Source: Leptobrachium leishanense
Lineage: Eukaryota > Chordata > Amphibia > Anura > Megophryidae
Direction: 5' to 3'
Length of the DNA stretch: 64,000 nt
NCBI GenBank assembly: GCA_009667805.1
Contig: CM019066.1
Span: 120,915,690 to 120,979,689, forward strand
The translations under genes and the position numbers were made by a program. The notes beneath the pieces are model-generated. The model had not been told where the DNA came from and ran no database searches. It was given only the letters and a program-made list of their open reading frames with translations. Of the stretch, positions 46,669-57,857 are shown one piece after another. Numbering within the stretch: position 1 is the first letter of the stretch; each line of letters starts with the position of its first letter.

Positions 46669-48382
46669 ATGTCTGAGAGGGTGTACAGCGCCGAGGAGGC
46701 ATATGCCATCCTGGCGTCAGAATCTGAGGCATCTGCGTCAGACTCAGACCCTGATTTCGACCCCGCTAACTGCTCAGAGACGTCGCTAGATACATCATCT
46801 ACGCTGGCTGATGTATCTAGTGATGTTTCTGATGCAGATCCTGGGTCACCACCTGCCAGCAGGAGATGCACAGCTCCAGCTGAGGAGTGGGTAGTGCCTC
46901 ATCGCCAGAGGGCAGATATCCCTCCTTTCACAGCAAATCCTGGCATCAATATTGATGTTGCAGGATTTACCGCCACACAGTTTTTGCAGGTGTTTATGGG
47001 GGATGATTTGTTGGGCCACATCGTGGCCCAATCAAATCTGTATGCCCATCAGCATTGTGCTGCGAAGCCAGACTCCTACTTGGCAAGGCAGCAATGGACC
47101 CCTCTAGATGTGCCAGAATTTCTGAAATTCTGGGCACTTACTATGCTGATGGGCATCATAAAGAAGCCCTCAATTCGCTCCTACTGGAGCAGTAGCCCCA
47201 TCTGCTCTACCCCCATTTACCCCAATCAATGTCACGTAGAACGTATGAAAACATTTTGCGTTTCATGCACTTCAGTGACAACAGCCTGTGCCCTCCTAGA
47301 GAGCATCCCCAGTTTGACAGGCTGTATAAAATCCGCCCCCTGATTACCCACTTCGCCGCCAGGTTTGCAGAGGCTTATACACCTGGAAGGAATATCTGCG
47401 TGGATGAATCCCTAATGAAATACAAGGGAAGGCTGGGATTCAAGCAGTATATTCCTTCCAAACGCTCCAGGTATGGAGTGAAGGTGTATAAGCTCTGTGA
47501 CAGCGAGAGTGGGTATACTCAGGCCTTCCGGGTGTACGAGGGAAAGGATAGTAGCCTTGACCCTCCAGGTTGCCCAGAACACATGGGAACCAGTGGCAAG
47601 AATGTGTGGAACCTACTTTTTCCCCTGATGAACAAAGGGTACACTTGTATCTTGATAATTTTTATACGAGTGTCCCTTTGTTCAAGCTGCTGTATTGTTT
47701 TGATACAGCAGCATGCGGCACTGTTCTCAAGAACCGCGTAGGTTTCCCAGCACAGCTTGTCCGCACCCGGCTAAAAAGGGGGGAGACCTCAGCTCTGCGC
47801 CAAGAGGAGCTGTTGGCGATCAAGTACAGAGACAAGAAGGATGTATACATTCTATCCACCATCCACACTGAGAGGTCTGTGGAGGTCTCTGTACGTGGCA
47901 GAGCTGAGCGCATCAGGAAGCCAGTGTGCATCAAAGACTATAACCGGCATATGGGTGGGGTTGATCTGACAGATCAGCTGCTCCAGCCCTACCAGATTAT
48001 GCGGAAGTCAAGGGCCTGGTACAAAAAGGTTGCAATTTACCTGATGCAAATTGCAACCCACAATGCCTTTTTGCTCTGCAAAAAGGCAAACCCTGGAGTG
48101 ACGCTGTCCTTTTTACAGTTTCAGCTCCAGGTCATTTCGGGGTTTTTGTAGCAGGATGCACCTGCTCCCCGGGCGGTGATGGGGGACAGAGTTGGGGCTA
48201 CACATTTTATTTATAAAATCCCCCCTACTGAGGGCAAACAGAAACCCCAAAAAAGATGCAGGGTGTGTTTCAAGAGGGGGCAGAGGAGAGACACAATCTT
48301 TTACTGCCCATAATGCCCTGGACAACCCGGTCTGTGTCTTGGGGACTGTTTCAAGCTATATCACACTGTGCGTGATCTGTGA
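46669..48382 (+). pseudogene. piggyBac transposase, inactivated
   Basis: It starts MSERVYSAEEAYAILASE with an acidic Ser/Asp/Glu-rich N-terminus. The transposase core follows: WTPLDVPEFLKFWALTMLMG, a frame change near 47229-47340, RTYENILRFMHFSDN, then CVDESLMKYKGR (first catalytic Asp). A second frame change near 47640 precedes HLYLDNFYTS (second Asp), then YNRHMGGVDLTDQL (third Asp region). A TAG at 48149-48151 ends that frame. Beyond it the same frame continues with a Cys-rich C-terminal domain (RCRVCFKRGQRRDT, FYCP, CLGDCFKLYH), interrupted by TAA near 48310 and ending in TGA at 48380-48382. All three DDD motifs and the zinc-binding tail are recognisable. Two frameshifts and two stops abolish the product. 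Confidence 0.92.
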
Positions 48383-48516
48383 TTTTTTTTTTCCTTTCTA
48401 TTTTTTCTCACAATCCAGTTAGTTAGTTCAGTTTATTTTTTTTTTCTTTTACTGCACCAGACTTATACATTTTATTCGTACATTTTTATGTTCTACAATT
48501 GGTGCTGTATTTTGCC

Positions 48517-49400
48517 AAAATCTTTGCACACCTATGCATGGGGGGCATGGGTGTACTCAGGAGACCTTGCAGAAAACAACCTGGAGAGTTTTCATGCAGT
48601 AACAAACAACAGTGTCTCCTAAATCACAGTCCAAATCTAATGTGGGCGTAAAAATCTGAAAATTCAAAAATTACCGCCACACACCTTCTCAAATGTTTTG
48701 GGCTAAAACCGTTGCATCCATGGCATCAAAGCACTCCATATGCAATACCTTGGGGTGTCAACATAACAAATAAACAATTTTCTGGCAATAATTCAAACTG
48801 GGGTATGCGGTAGACCCAAAACCAAAGATAGGCCTAGCTGAAGAAATAATCTCAATTTCAACTCCAATGACAAAGTCATAAAAATTGTATTTGAACCTTC
48901 CCAAAATCCTGGCAAACCTATGCATGGGGGGCATGGGTGTACTCAGGAGACCTTGCAGAAAACAACCTGGAGAGTTTTCATGCAGTAACAAACAACAGTG
49001 TCTCCTAAATCACAGTCCAAATCTAATGTGGGCGTAAAAATCTGAAAATTGAAAAATTACTGCCACACACCTTCTCAAATGTTTTGGGCTAAAACCGTTG
49101 CATCCATGGCATCAAAGCACTCCATATGCAATACCCTGGGGTGTCAACATAACAAATATAATCAATTTTCTGGCAATAATTCAAACTGGGGTATGCGGTA
49201 GACCCAAAACCAAAGATAGGCCTAGCTGAAGAAATAATCTCAATTTCAACTCCAATGACAAAGTCATAAAAAATTGTATTTGAACCTTCCCAAAATCCTG
49301 GCAAACCTATGCATGGGGGGCATGGGTGTACTCAGGAGACCTTGCAGAAAACAACCTGGAGAGTTTTCATGCAGTAACAAACAACAGTGTCTCCTAAATC
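48517..49400 (+). repeat. 387-bp tandem repeat, two full copies and a partial third
   Basis: CCTATGCATGGGGGGCATGG recurs at about 48531, 48917 and 49306, a period of 386-389 bp. Copies 1 and 2 are nearly identical over their length. The third diverges after about 110 bp. They lie between the transposase stop and the right end of the piggyBac element and do not encode a conserved protein. Confidence 0.93.
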
Positions 49401-50927
49401 ACAGTCCAAAACTGATGTGGGTGTGAAAATGAAAAATGACCACCAAACAGTATCCAATTTGTTTGGAGCAAACGGTTGCATCCATGGCAAAAAAACACTC
49501 CATTTACAATACTTTGGGGTGTTAGCTTACCAAATATATGCACGTTCATAAAATTGGGGTATGTAAAAAGGCCCCTAAAAAGAAGATAAGCAAAGAAGAT
49601 ACTGTATGTCAAATTAGAAAATTGACAAGCACATGTCAAAAGATTGGCGTAGCACCCCAAAAACAACAGAACAAATCTATATATGGGTGGTATCAATTTA
49701 CTCAGAAGATGTTGCTGAACATATTTTGGGGTGACAATTCATGCCTAAAGTACAATGTGTGTGAAAAAAATTACACAAAAAGTGACTACCTGAAAGTTTG
49801 ACATAGAGCTAGTGCATGGAAAGTGTTAAAATACAACTCTTTGAAGCACCCGAGGGTGTGCCCTTTCTAAAAATATATGGTTTGATGGGGGTAAATTACT
49901 TTGGCCGGCTTCAAAAATGTCCCAAATAGGACATGGGTGCATGATGACGAAATGTGAAAATTCCAAGTTGGAAAACTGAAATGCGCACCCCCCCAAATAA
50001 GGCCTATTAGCCCCCAAATGACCCGACATACCTATACATGGGTGGTATCAATTTACTCAGAAGATGTTGCTGAACATATTTTGGGGTGTTTTTTGGCAGT
50101 AAACCTTAAAGTTCACAGTACATGTATTCTTAAATTGCGTTCAAAAAAAAAAAAATCACCAAAACTTTTTTTTTTCTCAAACTTTGGCATAGATTTGTGG
50201 TAAAATGGTTTACATGGAAAGAGTCAAAATACCCCAAGTTTAATACCTTGATTTGTGTACTTTAATAAAATATGTATATGTGGAGGGTTATTCAGGAATT
50301 AGTGACAGATAACAGTGTTACAATGTCACTAGCACTAGTTTTGAAAATAAACTCTTTGGAAATGGCAAAGTGCTACTTGCATTTATTGTTGCATAAAATA
50401 AAGAAAAAAGCGAGGAATATGTAAACATTGGGTATTGCTAAACTCAGAACTAAATTTAGAAACTACTAAGGAATTAAATTTTTTTGACGGTTGTTGATAC
50501 ATAAGAAATTTTGGGGGTCAAAGTTCGAAAAAGTGGTGTTTTTTCAATTTTTTTGTCATATTTCACAATGTTTTTTATAGTAAATTATATGAAATGATGA
50601 ACAAAATGGTATCTTTATAAAGTCCATTTAATGAGGAGAAAAACAGTGTAAAATATGTGTAGGTTGCATAAACGAGTAAGAGGAAAATTTGTCCTAAACA
50701 CTAACAGCGCAGAAACGTAAAAACAGCAGCGGTCACTAAAGGACGGATTTGTGTAAAACCGCCCGGTCACTAAGGGGTTAAAAAGTCCTTGTAGGATTTC
50801 ATTCTGAATACAATTACAAATGTACACTAAATTCCCTAAAACCCTTTACAGCATTGGGGGTTGAATAATTTTGAACACAACTGTATATATATGAGGTCTG
50901 TTCCTATTGAAAAGCGGTCACATGACT

Positions 50928-51140
50928 TTAACCACTTGGCTGCTATGGAGGCGCTCAGCGCGTCCAGGCAAGTGGTTCTCCTGTGCTACGGACGCACTCA
51001 GCGCGTCCGAGCACAGGAGGCAGCAATCCGCCGGATTCCAGCGGATTGCTGCGCCCCCCCGGTGCGGGCTGACATTTTTGATGTCAGCCCGTCAAACCGG
51101 GACCCCGGCGGGGACATTAGATGTCATCGCGGTGACGCTG
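50928..51140 (+). repeat. TTAA-type repeat end with palindromes (piggyBac-like)
   Basis: Starts TTAACCACTTGGCTGCTATG and contains CTCAGCGCGTCC twice, an inverted pair around GTGCTACGGACGCACT, CAATCCGCC / GGCGGATTG-type arms, and GGGCTGACATTTTTGATGTCAGCCC. The start resembles TTAACCCCTTAGGGACC of the piggyBac element. No right end was found, so it is a truncated MITE, and it removes the end of hAT copy 3. Confidence 0.55.
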
Positions 51141-51192
51141 GACCCCAGATGTTTCTGTACTACAACTCCCATGATTTCCTGACCATCTACTG

Positions 51193-51701
51193 CAGTGGTT
51201 CCCAACCGCAGTCCTCAAGTACCCCAACAGGCTAGGTTTTAGGCTGGGTTAAGACAAAACGCACTTTTCACGTCCGTCTGACCGCACTGTTTGCTGTCCG
51301 TTGTGGCTTTTCAAAGGCAATAGAGAACAACACACGAAGCACGTGTGCAATTTTTCACGCGCGTGCAGCGCATGTTGCAACAGACGCCAAAATGGCATCA
51401 ACGTGAAAAAGCTACACGGACGTAGAGAAACCCCTGCATACAGCTTTTTTTTTCTTTTTCTCAACATCAGTCAAAACTAACTGATACAATGTAACCACAA
51501 TCTCATCCGTTACAAAGTGCATCCGTTACTGTGCCCAATCAGTGCGCTCACCTAACCTCAGTCTTAAGGATCACCTTGGGGGAAATGCAGACTGAATCCT
51601 GCAATCACTGAGCAGCAAATCATATCACTTGTGCTGTGCTTCACATATCTGGAAAACCTGACCTGTTGGGGGTTCGTGAGTACTGCGGTTGGGAACCATT
51701 G
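51193..51701. mobile_element. hAT MITE with CAGTGGTTCCCAAC ends
   Basis: The ends CAGTGGTTCCCAACCGCAGT and ACTGCGGTTGGGAACCATTG are inverted, and ACCCCAACAGG is mirrored by CCTGTTGGGGG. The duplication ATCTACTG lies at 51185-51192 and 51702-51709. A Harbinger-like MITE is nested in the middle (51242-51563). Confidence 0.9.
51242..51563 (+). mobile_element. PIF/Harbinger-like MITE nested in a hAT MITE
   Basis: Ends GGCTGGGTTAAGAC and, inverted, GACTGAGGTTAGGTGAG, with TTA on both sides (51239-51241 and 51564-51566). The internal CACTTTTCACGTCCGTCTGA recalls the GGCTGGGGTCAGAC family, but most of the interior differs. No ORF. Confidence 0.6.
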
Positions 51702-51770
51702 ATCTACTGCATTGAAAAAAATCTGGCAATTGTAGATATTAACATCTGGTGGGCTGTGAGTTTGACAACC

Positions 51771-52911
51771 CTTTTCTAGACTGAAGAGTGTCGCGTGAGA
51801 TTGCATTTACAGCATAGGAGAGATGGTGAGTACATTTTTCACTCCAAGGTAATATTGGGGGAGGACCAAGAGGGGTATTTGGAGGGTTAAAAAATATTCT
51901 TTAAAATCAAAGGACCATTCTCCTTTGACTTAAGGTTGAGAGGATCTTAGCACATGGATGCATTTTTATAAACAAAAAATGAAAATGCAATCCTGCAACA
52001 TCTAGAATTTATATACGGCAAGCAGGAAATCAAAGGGCTTAATTCACGGATAGGCTCCTAGAAGTGTAATTGCCAATTGTACTTGTCAGCATTGGCCAAT
52101 CACATAGAGAAAACCAGCTAATGATCCTCCCTATTCCCATATGATTTGCTGAGCCAACGCTTACAAGTACAATTTGGCGATTACAGCCCTTTGTGAATGG
52201 TACCTTTTAGAGTAATCTCAGACGAACTGCCTAGATAAGATAATGGTTTTCCATCCATCCTGCTGTACATAAATTATACATAATGCAGGGCAGATACTTC
52301 CCTTTGTGCATAAAATAGTAACATGTGCACAGAAAAAAAAAGGCTGATCTGGAAATCCAAACTGTGTACGTGAAAAAAGGGACAGTAAATAATTCTAAAT
52401 TATAGTTATAAATCGTGCAGGACATATCTGGTTTTGTTGCTTGGAGCATCCCTTTTAATCTTTTTTTATTATTGATGTCTATACAAAACACTTCCTGCTG
52501 ATTACTGGCTCAGTGTGGGTTATAATAACAACTAAGGAAAAGAAATTTAGGAGGTTATTAGAAAGTTTCCAGTGTTTCAAAAATTAGCAACAAATACTGG
52601 CATTTCACAAACGGGAAATAAAAACAGCTTAGCTGTGAAGCTTCTACTGCTGTTTAAATTCCCCTTTTACGAAACACTGTCATTTGTCGCTGGAGCAACA
52701 ACGGCGATTTCAGCTGGTATTTGCAACTTCAGCAAGCACAGGCACTCTTTGAAAAAACTCCCTTAGTGGCTAATAAACATCTAAGCCCTTCTTCATCCTG
52801 TTGCAGAATGAAATGGATAGATAAGCATTGTAAATGATAAAATGTAAGATGGGGAACGGGTCCTCTTTGTGCATATCTCCTTCCCTCCAAAGATGGAGCA
52901 TATCAAACCGT
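51771..52911. other. No gene recognised; imperfect palindrome at 52036-52198
   Basis: ATTGCCAATTGTACTTGT at about 52069 is complementary to ACAAGTACAATTTGGCGAT at about 52163, the arms of a small MITE or hairpin of about 160 bp. The remainder is AT-rich with no coding motif. Confidence 0.4.
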
Positions 52912-53950
52912 GTATATGTTCTGGTTAAAGTCCAAAGTGCGGTTAATTTTAGGATTACCCAGGTAATCCTAACATTACCTAGGCGTCATTAGCAAAAGTC
53001 CGAAGTGAAATGAAATTTCGGACTTCATCCGGGTAATCTGCAAAGTATCCAGAGGGCTCTGGGTACTCCTGTTTTCTGCTGTGTTTTACCCAGGTAAAAC
53101 GCACATTACCCTAGTGTTGCTGGATAAAGTGTGATGTGCAATGAAACTTCAGACTTTATCCGGGTAATCTGCAAAGTATCCAAACGCCTCTGGGTACTCG
53201 GCTTTTCTTGGGTTTTCAACAGATTACAGTTGACTGAATTCAAAGGATTACCCGGGTAAAGCTGCAAACTGTTATCTGACTGATAACAAAATTGTGTTTT
53301 ATGTTATTTTTAACCAAATTGAATCCACAGTCACACACCACACTAAATAACCGTCATGTAACTCTCTGTGTTAATTGTCTGAAAATTAATTTATGAAGAT
53401 AAAGATATTATATAAAGAGTAACCTAATGGTTATTATGTTTTATAAATGATATATAAGCACATATGCCACATAATAAAGATCATGTAACTCTTTCACATT
53501 CATATAAGAAACATATCCTGTTACTCTGTATATTCATTATATCTGCAATACATTTCAATGTTTGTCTTTTCCGTTTTCGTTGATAATATCCTTAGATAAT
53601 AGCAAAATTCACTTTTACCCAAGGTTGGTTGGATGCTCTACAGATTACTCAAGTGAAGCTGTGGATAGTCCTCAGATTACCAGGGTAAAGCTACAGACTT
53701 TTATCTGAACGATAACAAAATTTGGTTTTAACCACGAGGGGTTGGATAATCTGCAGATCATCCGGGTAAAGTGCGAATTTTTCAGCTCTTCCAGACTGTT
53801 ACCCAAGGGTGGTTGGTTAGTCCTAAGATTACCCGGGTAAAGTCCGAATTTTTCATTTTTTGCAGCTTTACCCAGCGTTTTTGGGTAATGTCAGGATTAC
53901 CCGGGTAATCTTAAAATTAACCGCACTTCGGGTTTCAACCGTAACATATA
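52912..53950 (-). mobile_element. ACCCGGGT-motif element, copy 2 (inverted)
   Basis: The ends are TATATGTT(A)CTGGTTAAAG and GTTTCAACCGTAACATATA, with AAGTGCGGTTAAT inside each. Reading its complement reproduces copy 1 block by block: ATCCTGACATTACCCAAAA, GGGTAAAGCTGCAAAAAATG, ACAGTCTGGAAGAGCTGAAA, the motif-free middle with ATCATTTATAAAACATAATA, then GTACCCAGAGGC. About fourteen TTACCCGGGTAA-like sites remain. It lacks the SINE found in copy 1, as expected for two independent insertions. Confidence 0.8.
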
Positions 53951-54279
53951 CATTATACTGAGCATACAGAATACGTGTACTTTGACTTACCTGGTTTTGC
54001 TGATTACTCACCAGAATTTAGAACCAATTTGCCATAATAGTCTTTATAATGTTCTCCTTCTGGACCGAGAAAGATTTTTTTTCTCTTTCCTAATCAAATT
54101 CATTCAACAATATGGAACCTTGTTGGTTTTGGCTCCTGGCTGTTTAATAACCATTCAAGTGCATCCTAAGGAGAATACAAGAATAATGTAGGCTTGTGAG
54201 ACCTCAACTTGATATCACACTTTGAGTACAACGGGATCACATAAATGTGTCTCGGAGCTTCAGTTCAAATCACTAACAA
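53951..54279. other. No gene recognised
   Basis: About 330 bp. A 69-codon frame at 53982-54191 has no motif. Confidence 0.4.
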
Positions 54280-54449
54280 GTCTATTCACTAAAGGTGAAA
54301 CTCAGGAGAATTGGCAGAAGTGAAAATATGTCATAATAGCCAAACCAGAAAAACTCTCCCATTTATCTTACTTTCCAAATAGGCTATTTGGTTTAGATTG
54401 TTCTCTTCTCCTGCCAATTCTCCTGCGTTTCACCATTTAGTGAATAGAC
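54280..54449. mobile_element. Small palindromic MITE
   Basis: GTCTATTCACTAAAGGTGAA and ACTCAGGAGAATTGGCAG are mirrored by CTGCCAATTCTCCTGCG and TTTCACCATTTAGTGAATAGAC. The arms of about 40 bp enclose 90 bp that also pair in part (AGCCAAACCAGAAA / AAATAGGCTATTTGG). The target duplication is unclear. Confidence 0.65.
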
Positions 54450-54508
54450 CTGTATGATTTTGTTTTCTCTTCAAATTGCCCTTCCGTCCCCCTCCGATTA
54501 ATTCTATA

Positions 54509-55204
54509 GGAGTTATTCAGTAAGAGCCAAACATGCCACAGAATTGTACCGAACGATGAATTTCACCATACGGTGCCATTTCCTGGCAGTTCGTCTATTC
54601 ACCAAATACTGACGAATGGACAAGAGAAATAAGGTGCAGATCAGCAATCTTCGGCAGCAGGGAAATTATCCCAAAGAGAAGTAATGGTTAATCTACTCAG
54701 AGAACGCCGAACTGCCCCGACGTGTCATTGAAATGCCCTGATTTTCAGTGATTCAGTTCGCCAGGTTTAAACAGGCGAATCCCATTGGATACAATGTAAA
54801 ACAATATCTTTTTTATTTTGTTTTTTATTGAAACTGTTTATTCTTTTCATTTTCAGCAAAAAGCCTTTCTTAGAACACCTTTTCATGTGTTTTGTAATTT
54901 TAAAACAAAATTTTTGTTTCCCAATTTTTTTAAAACGCGTTTTTCTTTTAATTATGTAACAGACGTTTTTATTATTTTTTTAAAGGACCTTTTTATTATT
55001 TACACCCATTTTAATGCACTTTTATTGGTTTAAACACCTATTTTTCTGCAGCTTAGCAATCTTAAAAACTCCATGTTTCAGTGCACTTTGCTGACCCTGC
55101 ATTCAATAGTGAATTCACCGCAGGGTCGGCGAAATGGATTCGCTGAAGTGTGCCGATAGAAGAACTAGAAAGCACTGAAGTTTCGTTGCTTTCTGAATTA
55201 TCCC
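54509..55204. mobile_element. Probable MITE with GGAGTTATTCAG ends
   Basis: GGAGTTATTCAGTAAGAGC at the left is mirrored by GCTTTCTGAATTATCCC at the right. The flanks are ATA and TTA. Between them, several ACGAATGG / TTCGCC words suggest further internal repeats. The T-rich centre gives a 71-codon Phe-rich frame that is not a gene. Confidence 0.4.
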
Positions 55205-55742
55205 TTATGATTATCAGATGACAAATTGATGTGATGAAATTCCCAATTCTTTCCAGACACAGTCTTTACAAGAACAAAAAATTTGCAAATTGCAGAATGG
55301 CTTGTAGAGAATTCAGAATGGTGATATTTCTCTACAAAATGTTGAAACCATATATTTATTAAAAAACTGGTCTTGTTTCCACTAATGGATAAAGCTTAGA
55401 GAAAAAACTTTGATTTGGCAGAGAATGCAGAGGACTGGCACAAGTAATAATAATGAAAGCATTCATGTCATGGATAGACAATGATGCGGAGCAGCACACA
55501 AAAAAGTGTTATTATTCTGTCTGACCTGAGAAAGCAGCCAAGTGCAGACTGAAAGAGGATAACATGTAGAATTACACTCACATAAATTGATGTAACATCG
55601 TATTAAGTTAAATCATTACAGAGTGACCTCAGGCATTATCGCATGGAATGACAAAGGTATCAGGACAGTAACATTGAATTCTACTTGCTGTCTTTGTACA
55701 ATGTAAGTTGTTGTACGACTTTTTTATGTTATAAGATTTTTG
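55205..55742. other. No gene recognised
   Basis: About 540 bp of AT-rich sequence. Confidence 0.4.
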
Positions 55743-55900
55743 TTAAAGGGACACTAACCACCATGACCATGGGAGGCTGATTCTGCCTCCCTCCCCTGCA
55801 GGTGTCCCGAAAAACACTGATTCAGCCATTAAAGTGGGTGGAGCTTCATAGGGTGACCCTGCGGATTTAATAAAACAAACTCCAGTGGTCCAATGACCCA
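55743..55900 (+). repeat. TTAA MITE left end, fragment
   Basis: TTAAAGGGACACTAACCACC resembles the start of the 14760 family (TTAAAGGAAAACTCTACTGA). The right end was not found. A Harbinger-like MITE starts just after. Confidence 0.45.
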
Positions 55901-55904
55901 CTTA

Positions 55905-56199
55905 GGCCGGTTGCACACGAGCGCACCTAGTGCGCCCACTTACCGGCGCCTATCGCAGCCATGTGACAGTGCGACGGGGCCGGTCACACGCTTGTGCACG
56001 TACCCGCAGCAAGCGTCCACCCAGAAAGCCTCCCCGTCGATGTGCTAGGATGCGCGTCGACGGGGCTGCAAAGTGCGATCCTCCATAGAAGGATCAAGCT
56101 TTGCAGCGCTGAGGGGGGGCAGGCGGGCATCGAGTGGAAGGAACGTCGACTCTCACGGATGTTCCTTCCACTCTGAAGTGCGCTCTTGTGCACCCGGCC
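55905..56199. mobile_element. PIF/Harbinger-like MITE with GGCCGGTTGCACACGAGCGC ends
   Basis: GGCCGGTTGCACACGAGCGCA is mirrored by TGCGCTCTTGTGCACCCGGCC. The flanks are TTA and TAA. Internally, GGATCCTCC-like and GCTTTGCAGCG / GCTGCAAAGTGCGATCC segments are inverted. A GC-rich, CpG-rich, non-coding 295 bp. Confidence 0.7.
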
Positions 56200-56219
56200 T
56201 AACTTAGAGGTATGGGATA

Positions 56220-56350
56220 TGAGGATTTCTACAACAGGGACATCAAACACTGGCCACCCAGATGTTTCTGAACTACACCTCCCATGATTCTCTGGTCTTT
56301 TATTGCATTCAAAGAATTCTGGGAATTTTAGGCCATAAACATCTTTGGGG
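56220..56350 (+). repeat. hAT-type repeat fragment
   Basis: CCACCCAGATGTTTCTGAAC and CTCCCATGATTCTCTGG match the interior of the element at 51141. Ends are not visible. Confidence 0.5.
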
Positions 56351-57486
56351 TGGGGGCAGAGTTTCAGATACATGCACTACAACGTTCAGCTAATTTGATT
56401 ATTATTCAAAGTATTATTATTCTCAAAATCATATTTACCTAGATACAAATTTAGGGAAAATATCTTAAATCAAAAATCATCTAGTGAGCTCCAGCATATA
56501 AAAATATGCCAAATAACTCACAACATTGATATATTCTATAAGGAAGAAAGTATTACTAATGTGCATCTGGGTATTTTTAATTTGTCTTAAAAATATGATA
56601 CAGTTTTTCTGTTACAGTAGTTATTATAATGACATTATTCCACAGAGTACTTTAATTAGAAAATACCAAATGCAGGATTTTTCTGTGCTTTTAGTCCTTT
56701 GTGGCTTTACGAGACGGCTTGTTGGCATTTTTTTTTCTAGGTTGAAGGTTAATTTATTTATACTCTAGACTATCCACCCCCCTGTATTGCAATAAATGAT
56801 TATTTCTCTGTTAGAATCAGTACAGCCAGGTTACGGTATAGATCTTCCTGACAGATTTACAGTTATCCTGCCAAATCTTTCACATTTTTACTTTCCTCTG
56901 ACTTACTATATCTATGTTATTGAACAGATGTAAAAACGTTTCCTGCAGTGACACGATCTGAATGTTAAAGTGTACCTGCCATGCGTAAATTACACGCTAG
57001 CACTTTATAGAGGATTCAAATGGAAATATACATTAATGATATATACGGCTTAATCAGAGCACTCAAATGGACAGGCATGGCGGCTTTTCTACTTTTAATT
57101 TAATGGAAGAGCTATATAAATGACATCAAGGTAAATATTACAAACACACAATTGCACAAGAGAATGTAAATCATTGCAAATAACATTTGCACACCTAAGA
57201 ATCAGATTTGCTTTGCTCACAGAGCTCCTTTGCTACACTCCCAGTATGTAGCAATGAATTATGGGTAAGACATGCAAACGAAGGCCACAACTTCTCACTT
57301 TTTCGCATCTAATAGTCTGCTGTAGTGCAGACACTCTACATGCCACCAGTGCAATGCCATGCTACATGGCTTTGAGCATAGGTTAGGGGATGCACCAAAT
57401 AGTGGATTGTACCTTAGGTTTTGCTTAAAGGAGGTTTTTATTCTCACTTTGTCCTCTTTAAACAGGTATGTATGTGTGTATACAGA
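56351..57486. other. No gene recognised
   Basis: About 1.1 kb of AT-rich sequence with only random short frames. Confidence 0.4.
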
Positions 57487-57488
57487 TA

Positions 57489-57677
57489 CAGTGTGGGAAA
57501 AAATGACTTGATCCCCTGCTGATTTTGTACGTTTGCCACTGGCAAAGAAATGATCAGTCTATAATTTTAATGGTAGGTTTATTCTAACAGTGAGAGACGG
57601 AATAACAGCAAAAAATCCAGAAAAAAACATTTAAAAAAAAGTTATAAATTGATTTTCATTTTAATGAGTGAAATAAG
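57489..57677 (+). mobile_element. Tc1 left terminal repeat, truncated by a gypsy LTR
   Basis: CAGTGTGGGAAAAAATGACT, TGATCCCCTGCTGATTTTGT and ATGATCAGTCTATAATTTTA are the terminal repeat of a Tc1 family known in fish and amphibians. TA precedes it (57487-57488). The segment GAGTGAAATAAG is where the inner repeat copy would begin, and the LTR starts there. The rest should lie beyond the far LTR, outside the window. Confidence 0.75.
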
Positions 57678-57857
57678 TGTAGCGCTCACTCCCGGAGGAG
57701 CCGCTGAAATTGAACCTCGGGTCAGTCGCCCCGCACTAGGGAATAAATATACTCCAGCACCGTTGTGGATTTTATAAATTATATAGTTTACTGGAATAAA
57801 TAGCATATAATGAATGACACGGTTTTCGTATATATATCTACAGTACTTCGTAATGCG

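Larger units (their letters stand above)
45452..50777 (+). mobile_element. piggyBac element, 5.3 kb, full length with broken transposase
   Basis: TTAA flanks both sides (45448-45451 and 50778-50781). The ends are CCCCTTAGGGACC and, inverted, GGTCACTAAGGGG. From the left it contains three 169-bp repeats rich in palindromes, a leader, the transposase (46669-48382), then three 387-bp direct repeats and about 1.4 kb of AT-rich 3' sequence. It is inserted in the Tc1 element above. Only piggyBac leaves TTAA and carries this transposase, so the class is secure. Confidence 0.93.
44438..50883 (-). mobile_element. Tc1 element (CAGTTGTGTTCAAAATTATT ends) split by piggyBac
   Basis: The ends CAGTTGTGTTCAAAATTATT and AATAATTTTGAACACAACTG are perfect inverted repeats with TA on both sides (44436-44437 and 50884-50885). 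The flanking DNA is the hAT element. Taking out the piggyBac insertion leaves about 1.1 kb, so the element is also internally deleted. Confidence 0.93.
43729..50927. mobile_element. hAT element of the TAGGGATGCACCGATA family, copy 3, split by Tc1
   Basis: The left end TAGGGATGCACCGATAC is preceded by CTTTTCAC. The GATACTAGTATC-like palindrome and CACGAGTACTTGGTACTCGTG foldback follow, then a minisatellite to 44430. The Tc1 element lies at 44438-50883. After it comes TATGAGGTCTGTTCCTATTG then AAAAGCGGTCACATGACTT, which matches sequence just inside the right end of copy 1 (31272-31310). The terminal 90 or so bases are missing because a TTAA-type sequence begins at 50928. Confidence 0.85.
51141..51770 (-). 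repeat. hAT-type repeat fragment split by another hAT MITE
   Basis: CCCAGATGTTTCTGTACTAC and CTCCCATGATTTCCTGACCA lead to ATCTACTG at 51192. After the inserted MITE, ATCTACTGCATTGAAAAAAA, CATCTGGTGGGCTGTGAG and TTTGACAACCCTTTTCTAG complete the other end. Both halves belong together when the insertion is removed. Related scraps are at 23616 and 56220. Confidence 0.6.

Noticed and set aside
48758..49304. Minus-strand ORFs sharing YPSLNYCQK
   Set aside because: The shared sequence is simply the 387-bp direct repeat read twice. No start or motif supports a gene.
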